A stretch of DNA of 64,000 nt, taken from positions 3,736,624 to 3,800,623 of the forward strand of contig NZ_KV917369.1 of assembly GCF_002019595.1 (NCBI RefSeq). Direction: 5' to 3'. The DNA comes from Priestia abyssalis (lineage in GTDB: Bacteria; Bacillota; Bacilli; Bacillales; Bacillaceae_H). The position numbers and the translations under genes are program-made. Position 1 is the stretch's first letter. Each line of letters begins with the position of its first letter. Below, in pieces: positions 35,899 through 45,332 of the stretch. The notes below the pieces were generated by a model. That model ran no database searches. It had not been told where the DNA came from and was given only the letters and a program-made list of their open reading frames with translations.

Positions 35899-37218
35899 TT
35901 AACCGATTTTAGTGGAATTTTGTAAAAAAGATGCCGTACCGTCTTTACCTTGAAGTTTATGGATGGCTTTCACCATGGCTAGCTTTGTCCCAAAGCTTCC
36001 TGCTTTTGTTACGGCTAAGGTGTCCCTATCATTACTTAGCCGTCCGATTGGGATTCCAGGCTCTACTTCACCAATTAAATGAAATTCATTCACTTGTAAG
36101 TGGTGAAGTACTTGATGGGCAGTGTCGCCACCTGTAAGAAAAAGGCTTTTTATATTACATTGATTAGTTAGGTCTGCAGCCAACTCGCCTAACACGTTTG
36201 AAATGAGATTACTGATTTGAATAGCGTTATATCCTTGATCCCTTCCTGCTTTCTGTGTTTGTTCTACCGTTTTTGAAGAAAACAACGCGACATTCTTTCC
36301 TTTTTGAAAGGCTATTTTTGCTTCTTGCCTTAATCGGTTTAACTCATTTTCTTTTGAAGCATCATCCAAAATGACGTTCGTTGATTGCATTTCTAAGCCA
36401 ACAACATTAGAAGTCAACAATACTTCGTTTAACTGCTCTCTCCCTATTTCACTGACGCTTCCTATCACCAGCAGCACAGGCTTTTCATTTTTAGGGACCG
36501 TAACCTCTATTTTAAGTTGCTTCAAGCCGTAAACTTTCGGTAAATAATTCATCAATCCAGCTGACCCAACCCAGACGACAGAAGATTCTGTCTTTTTTAT
36601 AAATTGAACAAGACGCTCCAAATCTGATTCATCCACCGAATCAACGGTCACATAAGAGATGTTTTGTTTTTTAAAGGCTATCAATTGGTTAACAACCCAT
36701 TCGTACCCTTGTGCGAGATCTTTATAAGAGAGATGCCCGACTTCTCTTTTTGCTTGAGTTTGGATCAAGCGTGTAATAAGAGAATCATTTACGGGAGTTT
36801 TAGGGTCATTTGCCACTTCGGTTTCATGCAATTGCTTTTGATTGAGAAAATGAATTCCGTTAACGATTTTACGCCCATTTCTTGGATAAGCGGGTGCTAT
36901 AAACACAAAATCCGGTTGAAAAACATCGTACATGGCATTGATTTCCTGCCCAATATTTCCTCTCATCGTAGAATCAATCTTTTTGTATACCACATCAAAT
37001 GTTTCATTTTTGATCCATTCACTAATCTTTCTTACTCGCTGATAGGCCTCTTCTTCCGACACGGAGCGGCTGTCAGTATTGAAAATAACAGCACCTTTCT
37101 TCGGCAAACCATTTTCATTGCGCTGCAAAACCACTGATACATCTAAACCATAACGAACTAACTGGCCGCCGCAATCACTTGCACCTGTCAAATCATCTGA
37201 AATAATTGATATTCTCAT
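35899..37218 (-). CDS. Four-carbon acid sugar kinase family protein (DUF1537)
   Basis: 439 residues with the N-terminal substrate domain ISIISDDLTGASDCGGQLVRYG and VYKKIDSTMRGNIGQEI, and the C-terminal nucleotide domain LFLTGGDTAHQVLHHL and GIPIGRL. Phosphorylates threonate/erythronate-type acids at O4 with ATP (DtnK/OtnK/DenK types). Co-occurs with pdxA2 as in published C4 acid pathways. The exact acid cannot be told from sequence. Confidence 0.9.
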   Translation of the reverse strand: MRISIISDDLTGASDCGGQLVRYGLDVSVVLQRNENGLPKKGAVIFNTDSRSVSEEEAYQRVRKISEWIKNETFDVVYKKIDSTMRGNIGQEINAMYDVFQPDFVFIAPAYPRNGRKIVNGIHFLNQKQLHETEVANDPKTPVNDSLITRLIQTQAKREVGHLSYKDLAQGYEWVVNQLIAFKKQNISYVTVDSVDESDLERLVQFIKKTESSVVWVGSAGLMNYLPKVYGLKQLKIEVTVPKNEKPVLLVIGSVSEIGREQLNEVLLTSNVVGLEMQSTNVILDDASKENELNRLRQEAKIAFQKGKNVALFSSKTVEQTQKAGRDQGYNAIQISNLISNVLGELAADLTNQCNIKSLFLTGGDTAHQVLHHLQVNEFHLIGEVEPGIPIGRLSNDRDTLAVTKAGSFGTKLAMVKAIHKLQGKDGTASFLQNSTKIG

Positions 37219-37238
37219 AAATCTCCATCACCTTTATT

Positions 37239-38405
37239 CTAGACAAGTAGTTTACGATAGATTGCTTCCATATCTTCTAAACTTAACTCTTTAGGGTTAT
37301 TATTTAACAAACGCGTAACTTGTGAAGCTGCTACAGCTAATTCTGGCAGGTCTTCTTCTTTGACACCATATTCCTTCAAGTTTTGCGGGATTTCTAAGAT
37401 ATTTGTCCATTCAACGATACGCTCTACGACTTTTTGAGCAACTTCTTCTGTAGAGAGGCCTTCAATTTTGATTCCCATTGGTTCCGCGACTTGGAATAGA
37501 CGATCGGTAATCGCATCCATATTAAACTCCATCACATGAGGCAATAACATCGAATTCGCAACGCCGTGAGTAATTTTAAATCTTCCTCCTAATGGATAAG
37601 CTAGGGCATGAACCGCGGCTGTACCTGCACTTGTTAATGCCATTCCTCCATACATCGAACCTATAAGCATTTTTTCTCTGGCTTCTACAGAAGAACCATT
37701 TTGGTAGGCTTCTATAATACTAGACGAAATTAAACGAATCGATTCTAATGCAAACATATCACTGATTGGATTCGCTTTATTTGAAATAAACGATTCCAAT
37801 GAATGGGTAAATGCATCCATTCCTGTAGCAGCTGTAATCGGCCGCGGCAACCCTAGTGTTAAAACTGGATCAATAAACACCATTTTCGGCAGCAAGTACT
37901 TGCTTACGATTCCAATCTTTAATTCTTCTTCAGGTAAAGTGACAATCGCATTTGGGGTCACCTCAGATCCTGTCCCTGAAGTTGTCGGAATCAAAATCGT
38001 CGGAATTCCGGGTTTTTGAACTAAATCTGTCCCCAGCAGGTCTCTAATATTGCTGTCATTTGTTTTTAAAACAGAGAAAATCTTCGTTGTATCAAGAACG
38101 CTTCCCCCGCCCATCCCAATTAGGAGATCATACGGTTCATTGGCAATGCTTTGAAATACCTCTTCAATATTTCCGATAGTCGGTTCAGGAAGAATATCCA
38201 TATTAACATCCGCTTTAATCCCTTTATCGGATAATTGAGCAACAATATCATCTACAAAACCTGCCCTTTTACTGGACGGCTGTGTAAGAATTAAAACGGA
38301 TTTCACGTTTGTTCCGATTAAATGAAGATGGTCTGCTAATGACTTGATCGAATTTTGCCCCGCGATAATATGGTCTGCAGTTTGAAACCGGTATAAATGT
38401 TGCAT
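37239..38405 (-). CDS. Iron-containing alcohol dehydrogenase
   Basis: 388 residues. NAD-binding GMGGGSVLDTTK near residue 98 and the metal-binding residues GMDAFTHSLESF and HALAYPLGG...THGVANS identify the group III Fe-ADH family. It would reduce or oxidise an aldehyde or alcohol intermediate of the operon's substrate. It sits between the aldolase and kinase genes, 20 nt from the kinase. Confidence 0.9.
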   Translation of the reverse strand: MQHLYRFQTADHIIAGQNSIKSLADHLHLIGTNVKSVLILTQPSSKRAGFVDDIVAQLSDKGIKADVNMDILPEPTIGNIEEVFQSIANEPYDLLIGMGGGSVLDTTKIFSVLKTNDSNIRDLLGTDLVQKPGIPTILIPTTSGTGSEVTPNAIVTLPEEELKIGIVSKYLLPKMVFIDPVLTLGLPRPITAATGMDAFTHSLESFISNKANPISDMFALESIRLISSSIIEAYQNGSSVEAREKMLIGSMYGGMALTSAGTAAVHALAYPLGGRFKITHGVANSMLLPHVMEFNMDAITDRLFQVAEPMGIKIEGLSTEEVAQKVVERIVEWTNILEIPQNLKEYGVKEEDLPELAVAASQVTRLLNNNPKELSLEDMEAIYRKLLV

Positions 38406-38457
38406 ACTCCTTCACCTCTTATGCTATATTAGTTAACCTTGAATGCTTGTTAATCGC

Positions 38458-39348
38458 TTAATGTACGTTTTCCTTTTTGTAGCCTGCAACCATTTTCATT
38501 ACTTCCTCAAGTGCATCACCTGATAATTCTGATACTGGAAGTTTAGGAGGACCGACGGGAATACCGGAAAGTTCCACTGCTTTCTTCAATGCCGCAGGGA
38601 GTGTTCCGTATTTGAATGTGTCGCGAAGAGGCTGTAATTTCTCCTGGGCTCTTTGTGCCTGTTCGATATTTCCATCCAGCCAGTTATTATAAATGGATAC
38701 CACTATATCAGGAATCATATTGGCAGTCGCTGCTACCGCTCCTGCTCCACCCGCTAATAAAGTCTGGAGAATTAAGGAGTCCGTTCCTGCAAAAACCGAG
38801 AAGTCTTCTTCTTTTGTGACATCAATATACCGCTGAATATTGTCGAAGTTACCGCTGCTATCTTTAATTCCTTTAATATTTGGAACTTTTGCTAATCTGG
38901 CAACCGTTTCAGCTTCGAGGCTCATGCCGGTTTTTGAAGGGATATTATAAAGAAGAACTGGAAGCGATGTTGCTTCCGCTATTTTTTCAAAGTGAACAAT
39001 GACTTCTTCTTGTGTTGGTGCCACAAAGTAAGGTGTAATAATGGAGAGCGCATCGGCACCGATCTGTTCCATATGTTTGGACAGTTCGATGACTTCTTCT
39101 GTACTATTTCCACCCGCACCGATAATGACCGGTACTTTTCCATTCGCTTCATCAATAATGGTCTGGGCAATTTTCACTTTTTCTTCTGTATTAAATAAAT
39201 GAAATTCACCGTTGGTTCCTAAAGCAAAAATGCCGTGAACTCCTGATTCAATAAGATGATTGGTCAACTGGCGTATTACTGCTACATTCACCGTTTGCTC
39301 TTTTGTTAACGGTGTTAGCATTGCAGGGATAATTCCTTTTAAATCCAC
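38458..39348 (-). CDS. DapA/NanA superfamily aldolase (2-keto-3-deoxy acid type)
   Basis: 296 residues from GTG at 39348, preceded by GGGGGAAA at good spacing. An open frame continues upstream through the cre and promoter region and should not be used. Signature residues: GTNGEFHLF, LYNIPSKTG (catalytic Tyr) and IKGIKDSSGN (Schiff-base Lys). Such enzymes split 2-keto-3-deoxy acids into pyruvate and an aldehyde or dehydrate them. As first gene of the operon it may open the pathway. Housekeeping dihydrodipicolinate synthase is less likely given the neighbours. Confidence 0.85.
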   Translation of the reverse strand: MDLKGIIPAMLTPLTKEQTVNVAVIRQLTNHLIESGVHGIFALGTNGEFHLFNTEEKVKIAQTIIDEANGKVPVIIGAGGNSTEEVIELSKHMEQIGADALSIITPYFVAPTQEEVIVHFEKIAEATSLPVLLYNIPSKTGMSLEAETVARLAKVPNIKGIKDSSGNFDNIQRYIDVTKEEDFSVFAGTDSLILQTLLAGGAGAVAATANMIPDIVVSIYNNWLDGNIEQAQRAQEKLQPLRDTFKYGTLPAALKKAVELSGIPVGPPKLPVSELSGDALEEVMKMVAGYKKENVH

Positions 39349-39383
39349 TTGTATTTCCCCCTTAATAAAAATAAAATTCAGTT

Positions 39384-39480
39384 TTATTACTTCGTTTATT
39401 TTTGCAACGTTTATTTTCAAAAAGCGCTTACAATTAAGATTATAGAATAATATGTTTATTTTATCAACAGTTTATTTTCT
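39384..39480 (-). promoter_or_regulatory. Promoter region of the sugar-acid operon with cre and paired repeats
   Basis: Sigma-A promoter TTGATA (39467-39462), 17 nt, TATAAT (39444-39439). A cre-like site AAAAAGCGCTTACA (39419-39432), 13 of 14 matches to the consensus on the other strand, lies just downstream of the -10, so CcpA should block it. Two copies of a pair AAAATAAAC-N(7-8)-AAATAAAC, one overlapping the -35 and one downstream of the cre, look like operators of an unidentified specific regulator. Confidence 0.75.
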
Positions 39481-39589
39481 AAAAATTTTAAAAAAACACA
39501 AAAAATAATTAAATTGTTGTAAAATTAAACAATCGTATCTATCTGAATTAAAATTATCAAGACTAAATTTAAAATAACATAGATAAAAT

Positions 39590-39637
39590 AAGGGGCCATA
39601 CATATTATATATGTCTAATATGTATGGCCCCTTTATT
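39590..39637. terminator. Strong intrinsic terminator
   Basis: A perfect 17-bp stem: 39590-39606 (AAGGGGCCATACATATT) with 39617-39633, followed by TTATTTAA. Further weaker hairpins follow at 39724-39749 and 39841-39872. Confidence 0.8.
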
Positions 39638-39639
39638 TA

Positions 39640-40208
39640 ACAAACGCACCCGTTTCTTTAAGTACATTTCTTCACAATCCCACCTTTTTTAGATCTTTTA
39701 TTATAAGTTACGCTTTACATAAAAATCAGCCACCTGATAGCAGCTGATTCCTTTATTTTTCATGGTTTTCAATTATATGACCAAAACAATATTAAAAATT
39801 TCATTTATTACAGGAATGCTGTCATGATAGCGACATAAGAAAAAGGCTTCCCTTTTATATAAGGAAAGCCCCCGGTAACTTAAGTGTATTTCTTCACATA
39901 TTATTCAGTTTTAACAGCTCTCTTATTAAGTTGAATTGCATGTACATCATCTCTCGGGATATTCTCACTCAAATAGTGACCGAGAGAAGTCCACTACTTC
40001 GTTTCTCCATCATAAAAACAGCCTAATCTGGTGATTTTTATGATGGAACTGGATGCTCATACTGAACATCAATCTTACCGTTTTCTAAAATAGTTGCTGC
40101 TACTTTAATCTCGTCTCTTCTTAGCAACAACAGAATTATACAGTACAGTCAAATGTCTCTTTAATTTGATTCTGATTAATCCGATTAACAGTTGTTAGTA
40201 TAGCAATT
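39640..40208. other. Intergenic region with hairpins and a possible gene tail
   Basis: It contains CCATCATAAAAA (40007-40018) pairing with TTTTTATGATGG (40035-40046). On the minus strand a frame of about 32 codons ending at 40038 reads LRRDEIKVAATILENGKIDV and on to HPVPS. It looks like the end of a lost gene, but I cannot name it. No other signal was seen. Confidence 0.4.
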
Positions 40209-41168
40209 TCAATTAAAATCTTGCATTAAGTCATCAATCACTTCCTTTACAGTTCTAATCTCTTTAATTGGGGTAATTCCTGTGCCGACAGTAATATAGC
40301 CATCCACTTTGTTACCCTCAAGCATACCGATACGTATACCACCTGCTCCTCCCATTGCTTTTGCTATATCTTCACGACTGGCACCATTTTCATCCATTCC
40401 TACTAGCTTTTTCGATAATTTAGTAGGTAAAGACCGATAGTAAGCTGGTAATGTACGGAACATTAGTAAATCTTCTGCTGTAGCATCAACAATCATTTGT
40501 TTCACGTTTTCTGCTGCTGGATTTTCTTTTGTTGGAATAAAGACACTACCAGCAAACACACCTTCAGCGCCTAAAGCAAATGCTGCACGTACACCTCTGA
40601 CATCCCCAATCCCCCCAGCTGCCATAACAGGAATATTTATAGCATCGACAATCATTGGAATAATCGAAAATGTCCCAATCACTCGTTCTGGAACGGTACC
40701 ACCTTCATCAAATCCAGTTGCTACATAAACATCCACACCAAATTCTTCAGCGGCTTTTGCATTATCAATAGTAGGGGTACCTGGTCTAAAAACAATCTTA
40801 ATATTGTTTTCTTTCAGTGGCTTAAAAATTTTCTCATCTAATATACCATTTATAAGGACAACTGGAACCTTTTCCTCTATAACTACTTCTAGAATTGGCC
40901 ATGTGTAAGTTAAATCACCACTTACAATTAAGGTCGTACCAAATGGTTTATTCGTTAAAGCCTTTGTTTTTTGTATTTCAGTTCTCATTCTTTCGGCAGT
41001 TACTTCGGGGGAACTAGTTACATCAGCCTGACCGGCATTCGGTCCTAGAAATCCTAATCCACCTGCATTACTTACTGCTGCAACAAATTCTGCATTTGTG
41101 ATCCAAGACATTGGTCCCTGAATAATCGGTTTTTCTATATTTAATATTTCGCATATTCTATTATTCAT
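40209..41168 (-). CDS. Nitronate monooxygenase / FabK-like flavoprotein, second of two
   Basis: 319 residues from ATG 41168, chosen because CAGGAGGA lies 7 nt before it (the longer frame to 41189 contains the site itself). TIM-barrel FMN protein of the NMO/FabK family: IIQGPMSWITNAEFVAAVSNAGGLGFLG, VPVMAAGGIGDVRG, LGAEGVFAGS. Oxidises nitronates with O2 or acts as a flavin reductase/enoyl reductase. Last gene of the flavin operon. It resembles the gene at 42101 but is clearly diverged. Confidence 0.88.
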   Translation of the reverse strand: MNNRICEILNIEKPIIQGPMSWITNAEFVAAVSNAGGLGFLGPNAGQADVTSSPEVTAERMRTEIQKTKALTNKPFGTTLIVSGDLTYTWPILEVVIEEKVPVVLINGILDEKIFKPLKENNIKIVFRPGTPTIDNAKAAEEFGVDVYVATGFDEGGTVPERVIGTFSIIPMIVDAINIPVMAAGGIGDVRGVRAAFALGAEGVFAGSVFIPTKENPAAENVKQMIVDATAEDLLMFRTLPAYYRSLPTKLSKKLVGMDENGASREDIAKAMGGAGGIRIGMLEGNKVDGYITVGTGITPIKEIRTVKEVIDDLMQDFN

Positions 41169-41301
41169 TATTAAATCCTCCTGGGCCATTTATAAAATGA
41201 AATTTGAAAAATAAAAAACTTTTCTATCTTCTTGATATGTCTAAATTTAACTTGGTTATAAAGTTTCACCATTTAATGGTGGTCTCATTTATTTAGTGCT
41301 G

Positions 41302-42057
41302 TTACTTAACAGATAAACCGCCATCAACTATATGATCAGCACCTGTTATATAAGAAGCATCGTCACTTGCTAAAAATAATGCCACATTAGCTATTTCTTC
41401 GGAAACCCCTAATCTTTTTATTGGAATTTCTTGCGCTCTTTCTTCAATTTGTTTTTCACTCAATGTATTTGAAACAATATTAGTTAGTATCGGTCCTGGT
41501 TGAATTAAATTAATTCGAATTTGATCAGGGGCAAACTCTACTGCAGCTGCACGAGTTAAAGATTTAATGGCACCTTTACTTGCTGTATAAGCATTGAAGC
41601 CACCAGCTGAATGGCGCTCACTTGCCATTGAACCAATATTTACAATTGAACCACCCCTGTTTTCTTTCATATAAGGTACAATTGTTTTAATTCCTACAAA
41701 CTGACTCCATGCATTGATATTTTGTGCTAAAGTCCAATATTCAACTGTAGTTTCATTAAAAGGCTTAATAGCTGCAATTCCTGCATTATTAACTAAAATA
41801 TCAACTTTCCCATAAAGTTCGATGCTTGTCTTTACAACCTTTTCCCAGTCCTCCTCTGATGACACGTCTTGCTTCAAAGCAGTAGCACTTCCTGGGTATT
41901 TCTCATTTATACGTTCCACAACAGCTTGTACACTTTCATACTGAATGTCCGTTGCAATAACCTTTGCTCCTTCTTTAGCAAATAAATATGCTTCTGCCTC
42001 CCCTTGACCGGCACCAGCCCCTGTAATAATTGCTACTTTATTATCTAATCTTCCCAT
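41302..42057 (-). CDS. Short-chain dehydrogenase/reductase (FabG-like)
   Basis: 251 residues starting at 42057, just after GGAGGAAAAGGGA. Classical SDR: TGAGAGQGEAEAYLFA cofactor loop, NNAG, catalytic Ser in VNIGSMAS and YTASKGA (Tyr-x3-Lys), ending DHIVDGGLSVK. NAD(P)-dependent oxidation or reduction of a hydroxy/keto group. It lies between the two nitronate monooxygenase-like genes in the same operon. Confidence 0.92.
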   Translation of the reverse strand: MGRLDNKVAIITGAGAGQGEAEAYLFAKEGAKVIATDIQYESVQAVVERINEKYPGSATALKQDVSSEEDWEKVVKTSIELYGKVDILVNNAGIAAIKPFNETTVEYWTLAQNINAWSQFVGIKTIVPYMKENRGGSIVNIGSMASERHSAGGFNAYTASKGAIKSLTRAAAVEFAPDQIRINLIQPGPILTNIVSNTLSEKQIEERAQEIPIKRLGVSEEIANVALFLASDDASYITGADHIVDGGLSVK

Positions 42058-42100
42058 TTCCCTTTTCCTCCTAAATTCCATTAAAATTTTATTAAAAACT

Positions 42101-43069
42101 TCATCCTATTGATTGAACGATTTCTTCTATTATTTCTTGGCATGTTAGAATTTGCTTAATACCTCCAGCTGACTCAGATACACTTACGGTACCATTTACA
42201 AGGTCTCCGTCTAGCATCCCTATTTTGAATCCTTCTCCATAATATTTATATGCTTCCTGAGGTTTGCCTTGATTGATTAATTCTAGAGCCTTTTTACCAG
42301 CTTCTGTCGGTATCGTTCTCAAATGTCCCGCACCTGATTTAAATTCAATAAACTCCTCGCTCTTTACATTAACAATTGCCTTTTTTGTTTCTATACTTGC
42401 CGGATTTTCGAAAGTCGCAATAAATCTAGTACCCATGTATACACCTTCTGCTCCCATGGAAAAAGCAGCTTTCGCTCCACGACCATCTATAATCCCTCCA
42501 GCAGCAATTACGGGGATTTTTACAAGTGATGTTACTTGTGGTACAAGAGAAAGAGTACTAATTTTAAAATCACTCATATGGCCACCAGCTTCATAACCCG
42601 TAACAATAAGTGCATCTACACCTGTTTTTTCTGCTTCTACAAGTTTTTCTACAGTAGGACTTAAATCTCTGTAAATGACATTGATGTTATGTTCTTTAAG
42701 TCGTTTCAGTTCACGTTCTACGACCCCATGTCCAATTGCTATAACATTCTTTACATTCTCTTTAACCAATACTTCAAAAACAGCATTAGTAAATGGATCT
42801 TCTGAAGCACCACCCATTGGAAAAATATAATTGACTGCAAATGGTTTGTTCGTTAATTCTTTCACTTTACGAATTTCTTTTGTTAATCGGTCTGCCATAT
42901 CTTCTGCGCTACTCGCTTTTTCTTTTTGACCTGCATTTGGCCCCAATACACCCATTCCACCTGCATTTGATACTGCTGCAACAAACTCTGCTGAAGTGAC
43001 CCATGTCATTGCAGCTGAAATAACGGGATATTTTATACCTAGTAGATTTGTAATTCGGTTACTTTTCAT
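42101..43069 (-). CDS. Nitronate monooxygenase / FabK-like flavoprotein, first of two
   Basis: 322 residues with the same family hallmarks (VISAAMTWVTSAEFVAAVSNAGGMGVLG, IPVIAAGGIIDGRGAKAAFSMGAEGVYMGTRF). AGAAGGAGAA precedes the ATG. Forty nt after the luciferase-like gene at 43109, so co-transcribed. Confidence 0.88.
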   Translation of the reverse strand: MKSNRITNLLGIKYPVISAAMTWVTSAEFVAAVSNAGGMGVLGPNAGQKEKASSAEDMADRLTKEIRKVKELTNKPFAVNYIFPMGGASEDPFTNAVFEVLVKENVKNVIAIGHGVVERELKRLKEHNINVIYRDLSPTVEKLVEAEKTGVDALIVTGYEAGGHMSDFKISTLSLVPQVTSLVKIPVIAAGGIIDGRGAKAAFSMGAEGVYMGTRFIATFENPASIETKKAIVNVKSEEFIEFKSGAGHLRTIPTEAGKKALELINQGKPQEAYKYYGEGFKIGMLDGDLVNGTVSVSESAGGIKQILTCQEIIEEIVQSIG

Positions 43070-43108
43070 GTTGTTAAATTCTCCTTCTGTTGTCTGGTTT
43101 AATTTTTG

Positions 43109-44236
43109 TTATTCTTTATAGCTATTCTCAGGGTAAGGTAGCTCTAAGTTTCCTCGGAGTGTGTTAGCTTCATATTCCTTTTTGAATATGCCTTTTTCTT
43201 GTAATATTGGGGCAACTAACTTAATAAAGTCCTCAAATCCCGCTGGGTAATCTTGTCTAATTAGTAAGATATCCATTACCCCTGCTCTATACCAATGTTC
43301 TATTTTCTCTGCCACATGCTCCGCCGATCCCAACAATTGAGGCCTTGGTAGTCTATGACCAATAGGCATTAATGACTCTATTTCTCTCAATTTTTCTAGT
43401 GCTTCTTTTTCTGTTTTACCAACTATTGGGCTATGAGAAGGCATTATCAGTAGGTCATTTGGTGAACGCCCTTGATTTTCCACTCTTCTTTTCAGCTCAA
43501 CAGTAAATCCCTTTAGATAATCAAAATTATCTCCAGGCACCATGATGACTTCAGCATGCCTAGCAGCTACATCCATAAAAGCTGAAGATGTCCCAGCTTG
43601 AGAGATTACTGGTCTACCTTGTCTAGAACGACTAATATTTAAAGGTCCATCTACTGAAAAGTAATTGCCTGTATAATTTAATGAATGCATTTTACTTGGG
43701 TCAAAAAATACTCCACTTTTTTTATCACGTATAAATGCATCATCTTCATACGAATCCCAAAGACCTTCAACAATTTCCAAAAATTCTTCTTTTAGTGGAT
43801 AAAGGTCAGATTTACTTAAATGAGTACGGCTATAATTTGCTAAACCCCCAGGATTAGAAGTGATAGCATTCCATCCGGCTCGACCATTACTAATCTTATC
43901 CAGCGAAGCTATCTGTCTTGCAACTGTAAATGGATCAGCATATGAAGTAGCTATTGTAGCAGTTAATCCTATAGAATGAGTTACCATACTCAATGCAGAC
44001 AAAATAGATATCCCTTCAAACATGCTAAGATAATGTGGTATCATGCCCGGTCCAATATGACTGACGTCAGCTAAAAAAATCGTATCAAACTTCGCATTCT
44101 CAAGCTGGATTGCTTTTTCAACATAGAAATCAATCTTTTCGCTGGCGTTTGCAGGTATATCAGGATGCCGCCATCCAAAATAGCTCCAACCAACTCCGTC
44201 GATGATACCACCAAGTTTAAGTTTTCTTTCAATCAC
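43109..44236 (-). CDS. LLM-class FMN-dependent monooxygenase, NtaA/DszA type
   Basis: 375 residues with GTG start behind AAAAGGAGAA. Bacterial-luciferase-like barrel with group hallmarks DTIFLADVSHIGPG, ATSYADPFTVARQIASLDKISNGRAGWNAITS, and SRQGRPVISQAGTSS. NtaA/SnaA/DszA proteins oxygenate nitrilotriacetate, sulfur heterocycles and similar compounds with FMNH2. It is somewhat shorter than the usual ~430-450 residues. Its flavin reductase is not evident in the operon. Confidence 0.88.
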   Translation of the reverse strand: MIERKLKLGGIIDGVGWSYFGWRHPDIPANASEKIDFYVEKAIQLENAKFDTIFLADVSHIGPGMIPHYLSMFEGISILSALSMVTHSIGLTATIATSYADPFTVARQIASLDKISNGRAGWNAITSNPGGLANYSRTHLSKSDLYPLKEEFLEIVEGLWDSYEDDAFIRDKKSGVFFDPSKMHSLNYTGNYFSVDGPLNISRSRQGRPVISQAGTSSAFMDVAARHAEVIMVPGDNFDYLKGFTVELKRRVENQGRSPNDLLIMPSHSPIVGKTEKEALEKLREIESLMPIGHRLPRPQLLGSAEHVAEKIEHWYRAGVMDILLIRQDYPAGFEDFIKLVAPILQEKGIFKKEYEANTLRGNLELPYPENSYKE

Positions 44237-44268
44237 TACTGAATTCTCCTTTTTACATACCGCGTTCT

Positions 44269-45303
44269 TTAATTTCCCTGCATTAACCCTAGTTCCTTTG
44301 CCAATAATTCATGTCCTCTTTTTCGACTTTCTTGATCTGGATAAAAATCAGCAATAATAATTTCATTAACTAAACTCGCCTTCGCAATCTGAGTAAGTTG
44401 GACAGCGACGTTTACTACACTACCAATAATAAAGCGTTCTTTATTTCTTTCCTTGGCTCTTTCTTCTTCTAGAGTATATTTGTGATTTTTGGCTTCCTCT
44501 GTTGTAGGAAATGTAAGGTTTTTTGAACCTGTACTCATCCGTGCCCAAAGTAATTCTACTGGTCCTGCAATATACTTAGCCTCTTCTTCAGTTTCGGCTG
44601 TGATAACAATAGTCGCCAACATACTTTTCGGTTCACTTAAATAAGACGAAGGTTTAAAGTTAGAATTGTAAGTTCTTAACATCGGAACAGCTAATTGTGG
44701 TGCCAGATGTGCAGCAAATACAAATCCTAAGCCTTTTTCGAGTGCAAACTGTAATCCACCTTCGCTAGAACCTAACATATACATATCAGGTACCATCGTT
44801 TTGTCCCCAGGGGGATTTATGTTACTAAAAGGATGAGTAATTTTGAAGTTACGGTCAAAAAAGGAAAGCAAGTTGTCTAACTGCTCGGGAAAATCATTTA
44901 CTCCTAATAATTCTTTGGACCTCAGCAAAGCCCACATAGTCCAGCCATCAGTTCCAGAGGCCCTACCTATACCAAGATCAACTCGACCTGGATATAATCC
45001 TTCTAAAAGAGTGAAGTTCTCCACCACTTTCAAAGGACTGTGATTTGGTAACATTACCCCACCAGAACCTACACGAATGTTTTTGGTATGTGCAGCTGCA
45101 TGCATACTTAACATATCAGGTGAGGTACTCATCAAAGTAGGTGTATTGTGGTGCTCAGTGAACCAATACCTGGTGAATCCTAAACGGTCCGCTAATTGAA
45201 TCATTTCTGTTGTATTTTGAAGGCTTTTTCTAGCATTATTTTCTTTATAAATATGAACAAAGTCTAAAATCGATAATTTTAGTCCTGAATTTTCTATATT
45301 CAC
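44269..45303 (-). CDS. LLM-class flavin-dependent oxidoreductase, LuxA-like/MsnO8 type
   Basis: 344 residues with GTG start at 45303 after AAAGGAGG. YWFTEHHNTPTLMSTSPDML, RVGSGGVMLPNHSPLKVVENF and GRVDLGIGRASG are typical of single-component luciferase-like enzymes. First gene of the five-gene flavin operon. A perfect MarR-type palindrome lies 30 nt upstream of it. Confidence 0.9.
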   Translation of the reverse strand: MNIENSGLKLSILDFVHIYKENNARKSLQNTTEMIQLADRLGFTRYWFTEHHNTPTLMSTSPDMLSMHAAAHTKNIRVGSGGVMLPNHSPLKVVENFTLLEGLYPGRVDLGIGRASGTDGWTMWALLRSKELLGVNDFPEQLDNLLSFFDRNFKITHPFSNINPPGDKTMVPDMYMLGSSEGGLQFALEKGLGFVFAAHLAPQLAVPMLRTYNSNFKPSSYLSEPKSMLATIVITAETEEEAKYIAGPVELLWARMSTGSKNLTFPTTEEAKNHKYTLEEERAKERNKERFIIGSVVNVAVQLTQIAKASLVNEIIIADFYPDQESRKRGHELLAKELGLMQGN

Positions 45304-45332
45304 TGATCTAAACCTCCTTTCTATGTTACAAT

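Noticed and set aside
39349..39420. Extension of the aldolase gene to an ATG at 39420
   Set aside because: The extension runs across the cre site, has no ribosome binding site and no homology. GTG at 39348 follows GGGGGAAA and gives the normal family length.
40038..40140. Short minus-strand coding-like stretch ending HPVPS
   Set aside because: No start codon with a binding site and no family recognised. Kept only as a note within the intergenic entry.
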